Source: CAWKGC01 sp963849005 (GTDB lineage Bacteria; Pseudomonadota; Gammaproteobacteria; Burkholderiales; Usitatibacteraceae). Taken from it: a stretch of DNA of 64,000 nt. The notes under the pieces were generated by a model that was not told the DNA's origin, did not search any database, and saw only the letters and a list, made by a program, of their open reading frames with translations. A program made the position numbers and the translations under genes. The stretch covers positions 62,001-126,000 of the forward strand of contig CAWKGC010000022.1 of NCBI GenBank assembly GCA_963849005.1, in the 5' to 3' direction. Below are positions 1 to 8,859 of the stretch, in pieces; positions within the stretch are counted from its first letter, which is position 1, and the number at the start of each line of letters is the position of its first letter.

Positions 1-2
1 AG

Positions 3-647
3 TCGCACCCGCTGCGCGACCTTGCCGAAGGCTGGCGCTATGCGATGGGCTTCGGGCCGATCCGGGCGCTGCTCCTGATGCTCGCGGTAGTGAGCTTTTC
101 CATCAGCCCCTACACGGTGCTGATGCCCGCCATAGCGGTGCACACCTACGGAAAGGGGGCCGAACTGGTGGGGCTGTTCATCGGCGCCGTGGGCCTGGGG
201 GCGGTGGTGAGCGCAATCAGCCTCGCGCACCGTACCTCCATCCGCGGGCTGGCGAAGTGGCTGTCGATCGCCGCCTGCCTCGCCGGGCTGGGGATGATCG
301 GCTTCAGCTTCTCGCGCACGGTGTGGCTCTCCGCGCTGCTGATGAGCTGCGCCGGATTCGGCATGTTCATGCAGGCCGCGGCCTCCAACACCATCCTGCA
401 GAGCATCGTCGACGACGACAAGCGCTCGCGCGTGATGAGCTACTACACGATGTTCTTCATCGGCTCCGCACCCCTGGGAAACCTCACGGGCGGCTGGCTT
501 GCCGAGCACATCGGCGCGCCGCGCACGATGCTGGCGGGGGGCGCAGTCACGCTCGCCGCGGGGCTCGCGTTCGCGTTCTACCTGCCGAAGCTGCGCCGCC
601 AGCTGCGGCCCGCCTACGTGAAGCAAGGTATCATCCCGAAAAGCTGA
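3..647 (+). CDS. MFS transporter, C-terminal part (5' end outside window)
   Basis: The reading frame is already open at base 3 and runs to a TGA at 645-647, so only the C-terminal ~214 residues of a major facilitator superfamily protein are present. The visible part has about six hydrophobic segments separated by short loops, and its opening residues (EGWRYAMGFGPI) resemble the central loop of EntS/enterobactin-exporter-like MFS proteins. The substrate cannot be told. The next gene starts 7 bases downstream, so the two may be co-transcribed. The methionine at base 45 is internal, not a start. Confidence 0.8.
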   Translation, partial: SHPLRDLAEGWRYAMGFGPIRALLLMLAVVSFSISPYTVLMPAIAVHTYGKGAELVGLFIGAVGLGAVVSAISLAHRTSIRGLAKWLSIAACLAGLGMIGFSFSRTVWLSALLMSCAGFGMFMQAAASNTILQSIVDDDKRSRVMSYYTMFFIGSAPLGNLTGGWLAEHIGAPRTMLAGGAVTLAAGLAFAFYLPKLRRQLRPAYVKQGIIPKS

Positions 648-654
648 GGTAACC

Positions 655-1441
655 ATGAACGAAGTCGTCCTCATCGAGCGGCAAGGCAGCGTCGCCCATC
701 TCATCCTCAACCGCCCGGCCAAGCTGAATGCGTTCAGCGACGAGATGATGCGCTCGCTGGCGAAGGCCACCGGCGAACTCGCCGCCGACGACGCGATCAG
801 GGTTGTCGTGTTGCGCGGCAATGGCGCGGGTTTCTGCGCAGGCGGCGACGTCGCCCGCTTTCACGAGGGCCGCGAGCAGCTCGCCAGGGAGTTCGGCAAC
901 CTCGGGCAAAGCTTCCACGCGTCGATCCACAACTTCCGCAACATGCCCAAGCCGGTGCTCGGTTGCGTTCACGGCGCGGTGGCCGGTGGCGGCTTTTCGC
1001 TGATGCTTGCGACCGACTTGACGATAGCCGCCGACGATGCGAAGTTCACGCTCGCCTACGCCCGGATCGGCACCTCGCCCGACGGTGGCAGCACCTGGTC
1101 GTTGCCTCGCATCGTCGGCATGCGCAAGGCGCTCGAGCTGGCCCTCCTTCCCGATACCTTCGACGCCGCAATGGCGCACTCGCTCGGCCTCGTCAATTGG
1201 GTCGTGCCCGCAGCCGAACTCGAGCAGCGCACCGCTGCACTGGCCGAACGCCTCGCGAGCGGCCCCACGGCCGCGTTCGGCCGCGCCAAGCGGCTGCATG
1301 CACTCGACCTGGGAGCAGCCCATGGCGAAGCAGCTCGACGACGAACTCGCGGCCTTTGCCGCATGCGCGGCGGGCCCCGACTTCAGGGAAGGCGTCGCCT
1401 CATTCGTCGAGAAGAGGAAACCGCGATTCACCGGAAAGTAG
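655..1441 (+). CDS. Enoyl-CoA hydratase/isomerase family protein (one frame break)
   Basis: Crotonase-fold protein of about 262 residues. The CoA/oxyanion-hole segments are visible: CAGGD at residues 61-65 and GAVAGGG at 107-113. In the segment SPDGGSTW (about residues 141-148) an Asp, D143, stands where classical hydratases have a catalytic Glu, as in PaaG-type isomerases, so isomerase activity is as likely as hydration. The frame shifts near base 1310 through one apparent extra base. The family-typical C-terminus (PDFREGVASFVEKRKP) continues in the next frame to the TAG at 1439-1441. It sits between a transporter fragment and an SDR gene, suggesting acyl-CoA metabolism. The exact substrate is unknown. 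Confidence 0.85.
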
Positions 1442-1448
1442 ACACGCA

Positions 1449-2272
1449 ATGGCCGAGCTTGAAAGGCAAGACGCTTTTCATCACCGGCGCGATCGCGCGG
1501 CATCGGCCGCGCCATCGCGCTGCGCGCCGCGCGGGACGGCGCCAACGTCGTCATCGCCTCGAAGACCAGCGATCCCCACGCCAAGCTGCAGGGCACCATC
1601 CACACGGTCGCGGCCGAAGTGGAGGCGGCCGGCGGACGCGCGCTTGCCCTCCGGCTCGACGTGCGCGACGAGGCGGCCATCGCGGCCGCGATCGATGCCG
1701 CAGTCCGCGAATTCGGCGGACTGGACATCCTGGTGAACAACGCCAGCGCAATCGGCCTTACGCCGACGCTCGTGACTCCGGCAAAGCGCTTCGACCTGAT
1801 GTTCGGCGTCAATGTGCGCGGCACCTTCCTTTGCTCGCAGGCCGCGATCCCGCACCTGAAGCGCGCGGGCAATCCGCACATCCTGAACCTTCTCCGCCGC
1901 TCTCGATGCAGGCGAAATGGTTCGCCGGGCCACACGGCCTACTCGATGTCGAAATACGGGATGAGCATGTGCACGCTCGGCATGGCCGAGGAGATGAAGG
2001 ACGACGGCATCGCCGTAAATTCGCTCTGGCCCTGTACGACGATCGCCACCGCCGCGGTGGAATTCAATTTTCCCGAAGCAGTGCTGCACGCAAGCCGCGA
2101 TGCGTCGATCATGGCGGACGCGGCGCACGCGATCCTGTGCAAGGCGAGCCGCAGCTACACGGGGAATTTCTGCATCGACGAGGACGTGCTTCGCGCCGAG
2201 GGGGTCACCGATTTCGACCGTTATGCGGTCTCTCCCGGCACGCCGCTCTTCAAGGACCTCTACATCGACTAG
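1449..2272 (+). CDS. SDR family NAD(P)-dependent oxidoreductase (several frame breaks)
   Basis: Short-chain dehydrogenase of about 273 residues that starts 7 bases after the preceding hydratase. The N-terminal Rossmann segment (KGKTLFITGA, then a glycine-rich turn) is split by two one-base insertions near 1452 and 1490. NNAS and the catalytic YSMSK (Tyr-x3-Lys) follow in the frame that ends at the TAG 2270-2272, with further breaks near 1890 and 1925. The long C-terminal part (SLWPCTTIATAAVEFNF) resembles the HSDL2-like SDR branch. The likely role is oxidation or reduction of a hydroxyacyl or hydroxy-lipid intermediate together with the upstream hydratase, but this is inferred from context. 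Confidence 0.8.
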
Positions 2273-2290
2273 GCCCGGCCCGCGCGAAAC

Positions 2291-2530
2291 CTAGTGCTTG
2301 CGCAGCAGGAAGGTGAACTCCGCCGGCGTGGCGTCGGAGGAGACCAGTTCGTGGCCGGTCTGCTTGCAGAATGCGGCGAAGTCCTTGACCGAGCCCGGGT
2401 CGGTGGCGATGACCTTCAGCACCTGCCCCGACGAAAGGTCGCCCAGCGCCTTCTTGGCGCGCAGGATGGGGAGCGGGCAATTCAGTCCCCGCACGTCGAT
2501 TTCCTTGTCGATGGTCACGTCGTTCTCCAT
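2291..2530 (-). CDS. tusA: TusA-family sulfur carrier protein
   Basis: Small 79-residue protein with the TusA hallmark CPLP at residues 18-21, whose Cys carries the persulfide, followed by the family pattern ILRAKKAL. TusA-like proteins pass sulfur for tRNA thiolation, molybdopterin synthesis or sulfur oxidation. The start was taken at the ATG that gives the usual ~80-residue length; longer upstream reading on this strand is antisense to the chromate gene. It converges on the SDR gene, 18 bases away. soxXA and moaC lie 2-5 kb downstream on the map, so a role in any of these sulfur routes is possible. Confidence 0.85.
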   Translation of the reverse strand: MENDVTIDKEIDVRGLNCPLPILRAKKALGDLSSGQVLKVIATDPGSVKDFAAFCKQTGHELVSSDATPAEFTFLLRKH

Positions 2531-2702
2531 TCGATGCGCCGCGGATTTTAACATGCCGTCCATGCCCCGCCATTTCAAGCGGGATTGCCGCGGCCGCCGG
2601 CCTTCGGCTATCCTTCGCCTTCCGGGATATGCAGCCTCCCGGAGGCGGCGTTCCCGCCAAGACGGTGTCCGTCCAAGGCCTGCCTCCCTGCTTGGAGATT
2701 CC

Positions 2703-3536
2703 ATGGACACCGTCATCCCCGCCATATCCCCCGCTGAATTGCGCCTGCCTCCCGCTCGGACCGGATGCCCCCTTGCTGATCGACGTGAGGCGCGCCGAGG
2801 CCTTTGCCGCCGATCCGGCCATGCTCGCCGGCGCCACGTGGCGCGACCCTTTCGCCGTGACCGAATGGGAGAAAGTTCCTGCCGCGCCACCGCCCGGTCG
2901 TCGTCTATTGCGTGCATGGCCACGAAATCAGCAAGAACACCTGCGCCGCGCTGCGCGCGGCGGGCATGCCGGCCCGCATCCTGGCCGGCGGCATCGAGGA
3001 CGCGCGCGCCGCGGGCCTGCCCACGATGCGCAAGGCTCCCGCGCTGAATGTCCCGTCGGCGGCCATGGCCCCGTCGCGCTGGATCACGCGGGAGCGGCCC
3101 CGCGATCGACCGCATCGCCTGCCCCTGGCTGGTGCGGCGCTTCATCGACCCGCTCGCGGAATTCATCTATGTTCCCGCGAGCGAAGTGCATGGCCCAGGC
3201 GAGCGAGCGCAACGCGATACCTTACGACGTTCCCGGCGTGACGTTCACGCACCGCGGCGAACGCTGCAGCTTCGACGCGCTCATCGAGGACTTCGCGCTC
3301 AAGGACGCGGCGCTCGCGCGACTTGCCGAGATCGTGCGCGGCGCGGACACCGACCGCCTCGACCTCGCGCCGCAGAGCGCCGGGCTGGTGGCCGATTTCG
3401 CTCGGCCTCGCCGCGAATTTCCGCGACGACCTCGAGATGCTCGAACGCGGCATGGTCGTCTACGATGCGCTCTACGCCTGGTGCCGCGCGGCGGAAGCCG
3501 GGAACGGCCGAACGCCACAACTGGAAGCCAGCGTGA
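2703..3536 (+). CDS. chrB: ChrB-like chromate resistance protein with N-terminal rhodanese domain (frame breaks)
   Basis: About 277 residues. The first ~100 residues form a rhodanese fold: LLIDVRRAEAFAADP, then a catalytic-loop-like VVVYCVHGHE with the Cys. The remainder matches the ChrB C-terminal domain: RIACPWLVRRFIDP, then the segments for IRGAD-type turns and VVYDALYAWCR. Frame breaks occur near 2745, 2875, 3100, 3200, 3400 and 3490. The last residues (HNWKPA) end at the TGA 3534-3536. ChrB proteins sense chromate or support its detoxification. The gene overlaps chrA by four bases (GTGA), so the two are translationally coupled. Classical ChrB has a different N-terminal domain, so regulation here may differ. 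Confidence 0.8.
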
Positions 3537-4878
3537 CGCCCGCTTCCCAGGTGCCGCTGCGCGAGGCGCTGCGCTTCTGGCTGAAGCTGGGCTTCATCAG
3601 CTTCGGCGGGCCGGCCGGGCAGATCTCGATCATGCACCGCGAACTCGTCGAGGCGCGGCGCTGGATCTCGGAGCGGCGCTTCCTGCATGCGCTCAATTAC
3701 TGCATGGTGCTGCCCGGCCCGGAGGCGCAGCAACTCGCGACCTACATCGGCTGGTTGATGCACGGGACAGTGGGGCGGCATCCTCGCTGGCGCGCTGTTC
3801 GTGCTGCCTTCGCTCGGCGATCCTGATCGCGCTTGTCGTGGATCTACCTTCGCTTCGGCGACGTGCCCGCCATCGGCGCGATCCTCTACGGCATCAAGCC
3901 GGCGGTCACGGCAATCGTCTTTGCCGCCGCGTGGCGCATCGGTTCGCGTACCTTGCGCAACGGCGCGCTCTGGTCGGTGGCGGTCGCGGCCTTCCTTGCC
4001 CTGTTCGCCTTCGACGTGCCGTTTCCCTACGTCGTGCTCGGCGCGGCGCTCACTGGCGCCGCAGGCGGACGGCTCGCCCGCCTCGTTGTTTGCCGTGGCA
4101 GCGGCGCACGATGCCGAGGGACGCCCCCACCCGAGCGCCGTCATCGACGACGACACGCCGACGCCTCCCCACGCTCGATTCTCGTGGCTGCGGCTGGCCG
4201 CCACGATCGCGGTGGCCCTGGCTTTGTGGGGCGCGAGCCTGGCGCTGCTCACCTCCGCGTTCGGCTGGCAGCACGACGCGACCCAGATGGGCTGGTTCTT
4301 CACCAAGGCTGCGTTGCTCACCTTCGGCGGCGCCTATGCCGTGCTGCCCTACGTCGTCCAAGGCGCGGTCGAGCACTACGGCTGGCTCACCAGCCACGCA
4401 AATGATGGACGGGCTGGCCCTCGGCGAGACGACGCCGGGGCCGCTGATCATGGTGGTGGCCTTCGTCGGCTACGTCGGCGGGTGGACCAAGGCGATCCTC
4501 GGGCCCGATTCGCTTGCGGCTTCAGGCATGCTCGCCGCCTGCATCGCAACCTGGTTCACGTTCCTGCCGTCATTCCTGTTCATCCTTGCCGGCGGTCCGC
4601 TGGTCGAGCGCACGCACGGCGAACTGGGCTTCACGGCGCCCTTGACCGCGGTGACCGCGGCGGTGGTCGGCGTGATCGTGAACCTTGCCGTATTTTTCGC
4701 GTGGAAAGTGCTGTGGCCGCTGGCGACCGAGGCAGCCCCGTTCTCCGGCGGGTTCGATGCCTTCAGCGCCGTGCTGTCGGTCATCGGCGTTGTCGCGCTG
4801 ACGCGCTTCAAGGTCGGCGTGATCCCGCTGATCGCCGCCTTTGCGGCGGCCGGATTGGCGGCACGGCTCCTCTTCTAG
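3533..4878 (+). CDS. chrA: Chromate efflux transporter ChrA, two-domain CHR family (frame breaks)
   Basis: About 448 residues with two homologous membrane halves, the usual bacterial CHR layout. The N-half shows KLGFISFGGPAGQI and the hallmark motif NYCMVLPGPEAQQLATYIG. The C-half shows KAALLTFGGAYAVLPYV and MDGLALGETTPGPLIMV. These glycine/proline motifs are diagnostic for proton-linked chromate export. The start is GTG 3533, the only start overlapping the upstream stop. Apparent indels near 3780, 3815, 4080 and 4400 break the frame. The gene ends at TAG 4876-4878, which shares the palindrome CTAG with the stop of the convergent moaC. Confidence 0.88.
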
Positions 4879-5354
4879 CCGGCGACGTAGCTCCCCGACT
4901 TGCCGCCATGCTTCTCGAGGAGGCGGATGGGGCCGAGCGTCATGCCGCGGTCCACCGCCTTGCACATGTCGTAGATCGTGAGCAGGCCCACGCTTACCGC
5001 GGTGAGGGCCTCCATCTCCACGCCGGTCGGGCCGACCGTCTCCGCGGTCGCCCGGCACTCCACCGTCGCGCCCGCGGCATCGACATCGAACTCGACTCGC
5101 ACCGCGGTCAGCGCAATCGGATGGCACAGCGGGATCAGTTCGGAGGTGCGCTTGGCGGCCTGGATCGCGGCGACCCGCGCGACGCCGAGCACGTCGCCCT
5201 TTTTCGCGGTGCCCGAGGCGATCAGCGCCAGCGTCCCGGGCCGCATCGCGATCGTCCCCGCGGCCACCGCGACCCGGCGGGTGGCATCCTTGCCCGCGAC
5301 GTCGACCATGTGCGCCGCGCCATGCGCGTCGAAATGCGTCAGCTTTTCAGTCAT
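4875..5354 (-). CDS. moaC: Cyclic pyranopterin monophosphate synthase MoaC
   Basis: Intact 159-residue MoaC, which converts the 3',8-cyclo-dihydro-GTP made by MoaA into cyclic pyranopterin monophosphate, the first stable molybdenum-cofactor intermediate. Family landmarks are MVDVAGKDATRR near the N-terminus, LIPLCHPI in the middle, and the near-invariant EMEALTAVSVGLLTIYDM followed by the active-site Lys and Asp. It is a lone moa gene here. Its stop codon overlaps the chrA stop, and its start faces the divergent bepA-like gene across 78 bases. Confidence 0.95.
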   Translation of the reverse strand: MTEKLTHFDAHGAAHMVDVAGKDATRRVAVAAGTIAMRPGTLALIASGTAKKGDVLGVARVAAIQAAKRTSELIPLCHPIALTAVRVEFDVDAAGATVECRATAETVGPTGVEMEALTAVSVGLLTIYDMCKAVDRGMTLGPIRLLEKHGGKSGSYVAG

Positions 5355-5432
5355 AATTTGGATCCCGGCAGGAGAACTCCGCCCGTCGCCGGCAATCATA
5401 GCATCGTGGCTTCCGCCATCATCGAATCGAAA

Positions 5433-6899
5433 ATGCCGTTGCGCCGCGCCATCGCCAGCTTCGTCCTCGTCGCCTACGCCGCCGCCAGCGCAGGCCAGGG
5501 GCTGCCGGAACTCGGGGACGCGTCGGAGGCGACCCTTTCGGAAAACGCCGAGCGCACCATCGGCAACCGCGTCATGCGCGATGTCAGGGGCGACCGGGAT
5601 TTCATCGACGACCCGGAGATCACCGACTACATCAACGCCTTGGGCAATCGCCTGGCCAATGCCGCCACCGGGCCGCGGCGGCCGATGGAATTCTTCGTCC
5701 TGCAGGATGACGGCGTCAACGCCTTCGCGCTCGTCGGCGGGTACATCGGCGTGAATTCCGGGCTGGTCCTCCTCACCAGCAACGAGTCGGAACTGGCGGG
5801 CGTGGTCGCGCATGAAGTCTCGCACATCCTGCAGCGCCACCAGGCGCGCAGCATGCAGGGCCAGGGCCCGGCGCAACTGCTTTCGCTTGCCGCGCTCGCG
5901 ATCGCGCTTCTCGCGGTGCGCGGTTCCGGCGCGCAAAGCGGGCAGATTGCCGAGGCAGCGCTCGCTACCAGCGCAGCCGTCTCCTACCAGTCGCAGATCA
6001 ACTACACGCGCGACAACGAGCGCGAGGCCGACCGGATCGGCATTTCGTTGATGGAGGCCGCGGGGTACGATCCGCGAGGGATGGTCGGGATGTTCGAGCG
6101 CATGCTCCGCGCCAACCGGTTGAATGAAATGAAAGGCGCGCCCGGCTACCTGCGCACCCACCCGCTCACGACCGAGCGCATCGCCGACATGCAGGGCCGG
6201 GTCGACCGCACGCCGGCGAAGATGGTCCCCGATTCGATCGAATACCGCCTGGTGCGCGCCAGGTTCCGCGCGCAGGCCGGTTCGGCCACCGAGGCTGTCG
6301 CCTACTTCCGCAACGCGCTTGCCGACAAGACGGTGCTCAGGCCGCGCGAGGATGTCTACGGGCTCGCCATCGCCCTGCGGCGCGCGCGGGATTACGCCGC
6401 CGCGGACAAGGAACTCGCAAGCCTGCGCCAGGCGGGCAGCGCGCATCCGTGGATCGAGGTGCTCGCGGCCCGCAACAAGTTCGACCTGAAGCAGCCGCAG
6501 GAGGCGCTCGCCATCCTGCGCGCTGCGCTCAAGGCCGCGCCGCAGGACCGGTCGCTCTTCTACGCCTACGCCGAGATCCTGATGCTCAGCGGCGAGCGCG
6601 AGGCGGCGATTGCCGCGCTCACCGAACGCCTCAAGCTGGTCAAGGACGACGCCATGACCTACGAGTTGCTCTCCAAGGCGCTCGGCTCGGAAGGACGCAG
6701 CGTCGCGCAGCATCGCGCCCAGGCCGAAGCGTATTACTACAAGGGCAACCTTCGCGCGGCCGTGGACCAGCTCGAAAGCGCGCTGAAGGTTCCGAACGGC
6801 GACTTCTACGAGCTCTCCGGCGCCGAAGCGCGGCTGCGCGACATCAAGGTCCAGTGGGAGAACGAGCGCGCGGCGGAGAAGGCCCTCAAGATCGGATGA
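5433..6899 (+). CDS. bepA: M48 family metalloprotease with TPR region, BepA-like
   Basis: 488 residues with a cleavable signal peptide (residues 1 to ~20, ending in an AASA-type site). The zinc motif HEVSH is at 127-131 and the third ligand Glu lies in NEREADRIG. A C-terminal half of helical repeats follows, typical of BepA/YfgC periplasmic proteases that support assembly of outer-membrane proteins such as LptD. Start at ATG 5433; an in-frame GTG 27 bases upstream is possible but would lengthen the signal peptide. Its stop overlaps the soxX start (ATGA at 6896-6899), making the protease and soxXA one transcription unit, which is not an obvious functional pairing. Confidence 0.88.
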   Translation: MPLRRAIASFVLVAYAAASAGQGLPELGDASEATLSENAERTIGNRVMRDVRGDRDFIDDPEITDYINALGNRLANAATGPRRPMEFFVLQDDGVNAFALVGGYIGVNSGLVLLTSNESELAGVVAHEVSHILQRHQARSMQGQGPAQLLSLAALAIALLAVRGSGAQSGQIAEAALATSAAVSYQSQINYTRDNEREADRIGISLMEAAGYDPRGMVGMFERMLRANRLNEMKGAPGYLRTHPLTTERIADMQGRVDRTPAKMVPDSIEYRLVRARFRAQAGSATEAVAYFRNALADKTVLRPREDVYGLAIALRRARDYAAADKELASLRQAGSAHPWIEVLAARNKFDLKQPQEALAILRAALKAAPQDRSLFYAYAEILMLSGEREAAIAALTERLKLVKDDAMTYELLSKALGSEGRSVAQHRAQAEAYYYKGNLRAAVDQLESALKVPNGDFYELSGAEARLRDIKVQWENERAAEKALKIG

Positions 6900-7258
6900 G
6901 CCCGCTTCTTCGCTCTTTCGCGCGCGCCGCGTTCGTCCTTGTCGCATGCAGCCCGCCCCTTGCGGCACGCGCCCAGGGCATCGAGCAGGGCCGCGAGATT
7001 TTCGTTCGCAAGGACAAGGGCAATTGCATTGCCTGCCACCAGGTGCCATCGGATCCCGCCCTGGCGAGCCGGGCCACGGTCGGCCCGGCGCTTGCCGGCC
7101 TGCGCGACCGGATTCCGGAACGCGCGGCGCTTCGGGAGATGCTCTTCGATCCGATGCGGCGCAACCCGGAGGCCATCATGCCCCCTTTCGGCAAGCACGA
7201 GATCCTCCAGGCCTCCGAGATCGAGCGCGTGATCGACTATCTCCATGCGATCCGCTGA
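6896..7258 (+). CDS. soxX: Sulfur-oxidation c-type cytochrome SoxX
   Basis: 120-residue precursor with an N-terminal signal peptide ending around ARAQG (residues 25-28). It has one haem c site, CIACH, at residues 44-48, and a distal Met within EAIMPPFG. SoxX is the small subunit of the periplasmic SoxXA cytochrome, which attaches thiosulfate to the SoxYZ carrier. Start overlaps the upstream stop by four bases. Its own stop lies 14 bases inside soxA. No other sox genes are present in the window. Confidence 0.92.
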   Translation: MSPLLRSFARAAFVLVACSPPLAARAQGIEQGREIFVRKDKGNCIACHQVPSDPALASRATVGPALAGLRDRIPERAALREMLFDPMRRNPEAIMPPFGKHEILQASEIERVIDYLHAIR

Positions 7259-8066
7259 ATCGCTGGCCGGAGCGCTGCTGGCCTTCGCGCTGTGCGCCGC
7301 CGGCCCGTCGCATGCCGGCGCCGAGGCCGTCCGCCAGGAAGCGATTGCGCGCCTGAAGCTGCAGATGCCCGAGGTGCCCGTCGCGAGCTATGGGCTGGGT
7401 GCGGCCGCGTTCGACCTCGCCCCGGGGGGAACTGCCGACGGCGCCACCGCGGCGATCTTCGAAGAGGGCCGGCGCCTCTGGCAGAAGAAATTCCGCAACG
7501 GAAAGTCACTCGGCTCCTGTTTTCCCAACGGCGGCCGGCGGATCGCCGGGACATTTCCGCAGTTCGACGCCCGCCTGAAAAAGGTCGTCACGCTCGAGAC
7601 CGCGATCAACCAATGCCTGCTGCTCAACAAGGAGCCCCCCTTCGATCCCGGAGATGCCCGGACCATGGGCGCAGCGCTGGCGTGGCTGCGGGCGCAATCC
7701 GATGGCATGAAGATCGCGGTGCGCGTTGCGTCACCAGCGGCGGAGCAGCGGTTTGAATCGGGCCGGGAACTCTTCTTCATGCGCACCGGGCAGCAGAACT
7801 TCGCCTGCGCCTCCTGCCACCTGAAGAGCGCGGGCCGCTTCTACGGCGATTCGGCGATCCTCCCCGCGGTCGGGCTGGCGGCGCAATGGCCCGCGATCCG
7901 GGACGGCCGGCCGGTGACGATCACCGGCCGCATCCGCGATTGCCTGGTGCGCATGGGTGCGGCGCCGGTGAATTTCAGCGCTGAGGATTTCGCCCACATC
8001 GAGTTCTTCCTGACATATCTCTCCAACGGTTATCCGGTCAGGGCCAACGTCAACCGAGGCGACTGA
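7245..8066 (+). CDS. soxA: Sulfur-oxidation c-type cytochrome SoxA
   Basis: 273-residue precursor with a signal peptide (about residues 1-24). It has one CxxCH haem site, CASCH, at 188-192, and the active-site Cys (C233, in RIRDCLVRMG) that is modified to a persulfide in SoxA and takes part in S-S bond formation. The N-terminal half, where di-haem SoxA proteins have another CxxCH, has only isolated Cys residues (C92, C124), as in mono-haem SoxA. Overlaps soxX by 14 bases. Together they form the SoxXA heterodimer, but soxYZ and soxB are not nearby. Confidence 0.92.
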   Translation: MRSAESLAGALLAFALCAAGPSHAGAEAVRQEAIARLKLQMPEVPVASYGLGAAAFDLAPGGTADGATAAIFEEGRRLWQKKFRNGKSLGSCFPNGGRRIAGTFPQFDARLKKVVTLETAINQCLLLNKEPPFDPGDARTMGAALAWLRAQSDGMKIAVRVASPAAEQRFESGRELFFMRTGQQNFACASCHLKSAGRFYGDSAILPAVGLAAQWPAIRDGRPVTITGRIRDCLVRMGAAPVNFSAEDFAHIEFFLTYLSNGYPVRANVNRGD

Positions 8067-8097
8067 CGCGCCGGCGTCGCGCCCCCTCGCGGCGCGC

Positions 8098-8847
8098 TTA
8101 CCAGGGATCGACGGGCACGAAGCCCAGCACGCTCCCGTCCTTCGCATCGACCAGCACCGCCATGTCCCTGCTTCGCGCCCTTAGCGGAAGGTAGCCCAGC
8201 TCGTCTTCCTTGCGCCCGGTGGCTTCCACCGCCGCCGCGATATCCTTCCTGCTCTCGGGATGGTTGGCGCGCAGCAGGGCCACCGGCCTCGCCTTCGCAG
8301 CCGCGATTCCCGCCTTTTCCGCATAGGGGACGTAGTACTGCGGAAAGGTCTTCAGGTCGGCCCCGCCGATGCCGGAAATCGTGATGCGGAACTGCTCGTC
8401 GGGATCCCTGGGCATTTCGACGGCGATGATTGCCGGGCCGCCGAGCGGCTCGGACGCGAACTCGGCGCGCGTCACTTTCGCCCGCTCCTTCGGCTGGATC
8501 TCGTTCGCGGTGGTGACTTCGAACCGGTCTCCGGCGAACACCACGTAAACCGGCCGGGCCTCGAAGACGACGTACACGCCAAAGGCGAGCGCGGCGAGCT
8601 GCAGGCAGCCGATGACGGTGAGGTCGAACCTGAGGAGATGGCGTGGCTTCGTCGGGCTGAAGATGATCAGCGTGATCAGCGGGCCGATCACCACGTCGAC
8701 GCCGATCAGGATCATCACGAGGCGTTCGCCGCCCATTGCCTCGAAAAGCCGGCCCGGATACCAGATCGCCAGCATGACGAGGACCACGCCCGACGCGACC
8801 AGCACGGAGATCAGGAAATGCAGGCCCGCGGCCTTCCACCTCGTCAC
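8098..8847 (-). CDS. TfpX/TfpZ family type IV pilin accessory protein
   Basis: 249 residues with GTG start. Three hydrophobic segments lie in the first ~95 residues (FLISVLVASGVVLVMLAIW, LVMILIGVDVVIGPLITLII, then IGCLQLAALAFGVYVVF), and a soluble C-terminal domain follows. This layout and the phrase GVDVVIGPLIT are typical of TfpX/TfpZ, encoded downstream of pilins and needed for pilin assembly or modification in some Pseudomonas and Neisseriales. It follows the spermidine-synthase-like gene by 12 bases and is the last gene of the minus-strand pilus block. Confidence 0.82.
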   Translation of the reverse strand: MTRWKAAGLHFLISVLVASGVVLVMLAIWYPGRLFEAMGGERLVMILIGVDVVIGPLITLIIFSPTKPRHLLRFDLTVIGCLQLAALAFGVYVVFEARPVYVVFAGDRFEVTTANEIQPKERAKVTRAEFASEPLGGPAIIAVEMPRDPDEQFRITISGIGGADLKTFPQYYVPYAEKAGIAAAKARPVALLRANHPESRKDIAAAVEATGRKEDELGYLPLRARSRDMAVLVDAKDGSVLGFVPVDPW

Positions 8848-8859
8848 CTTCCGTCTCCG

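Noticed and set aside
4875..7049. 724-codon open frame on the minus strand across bepA and soxX
   Set aside because: Beyond the moaC part it is antisense to a clear protease and has low-complexity Arg/Ala/Gly-rich translation, typical of a shadow frame in high-GC DNA.
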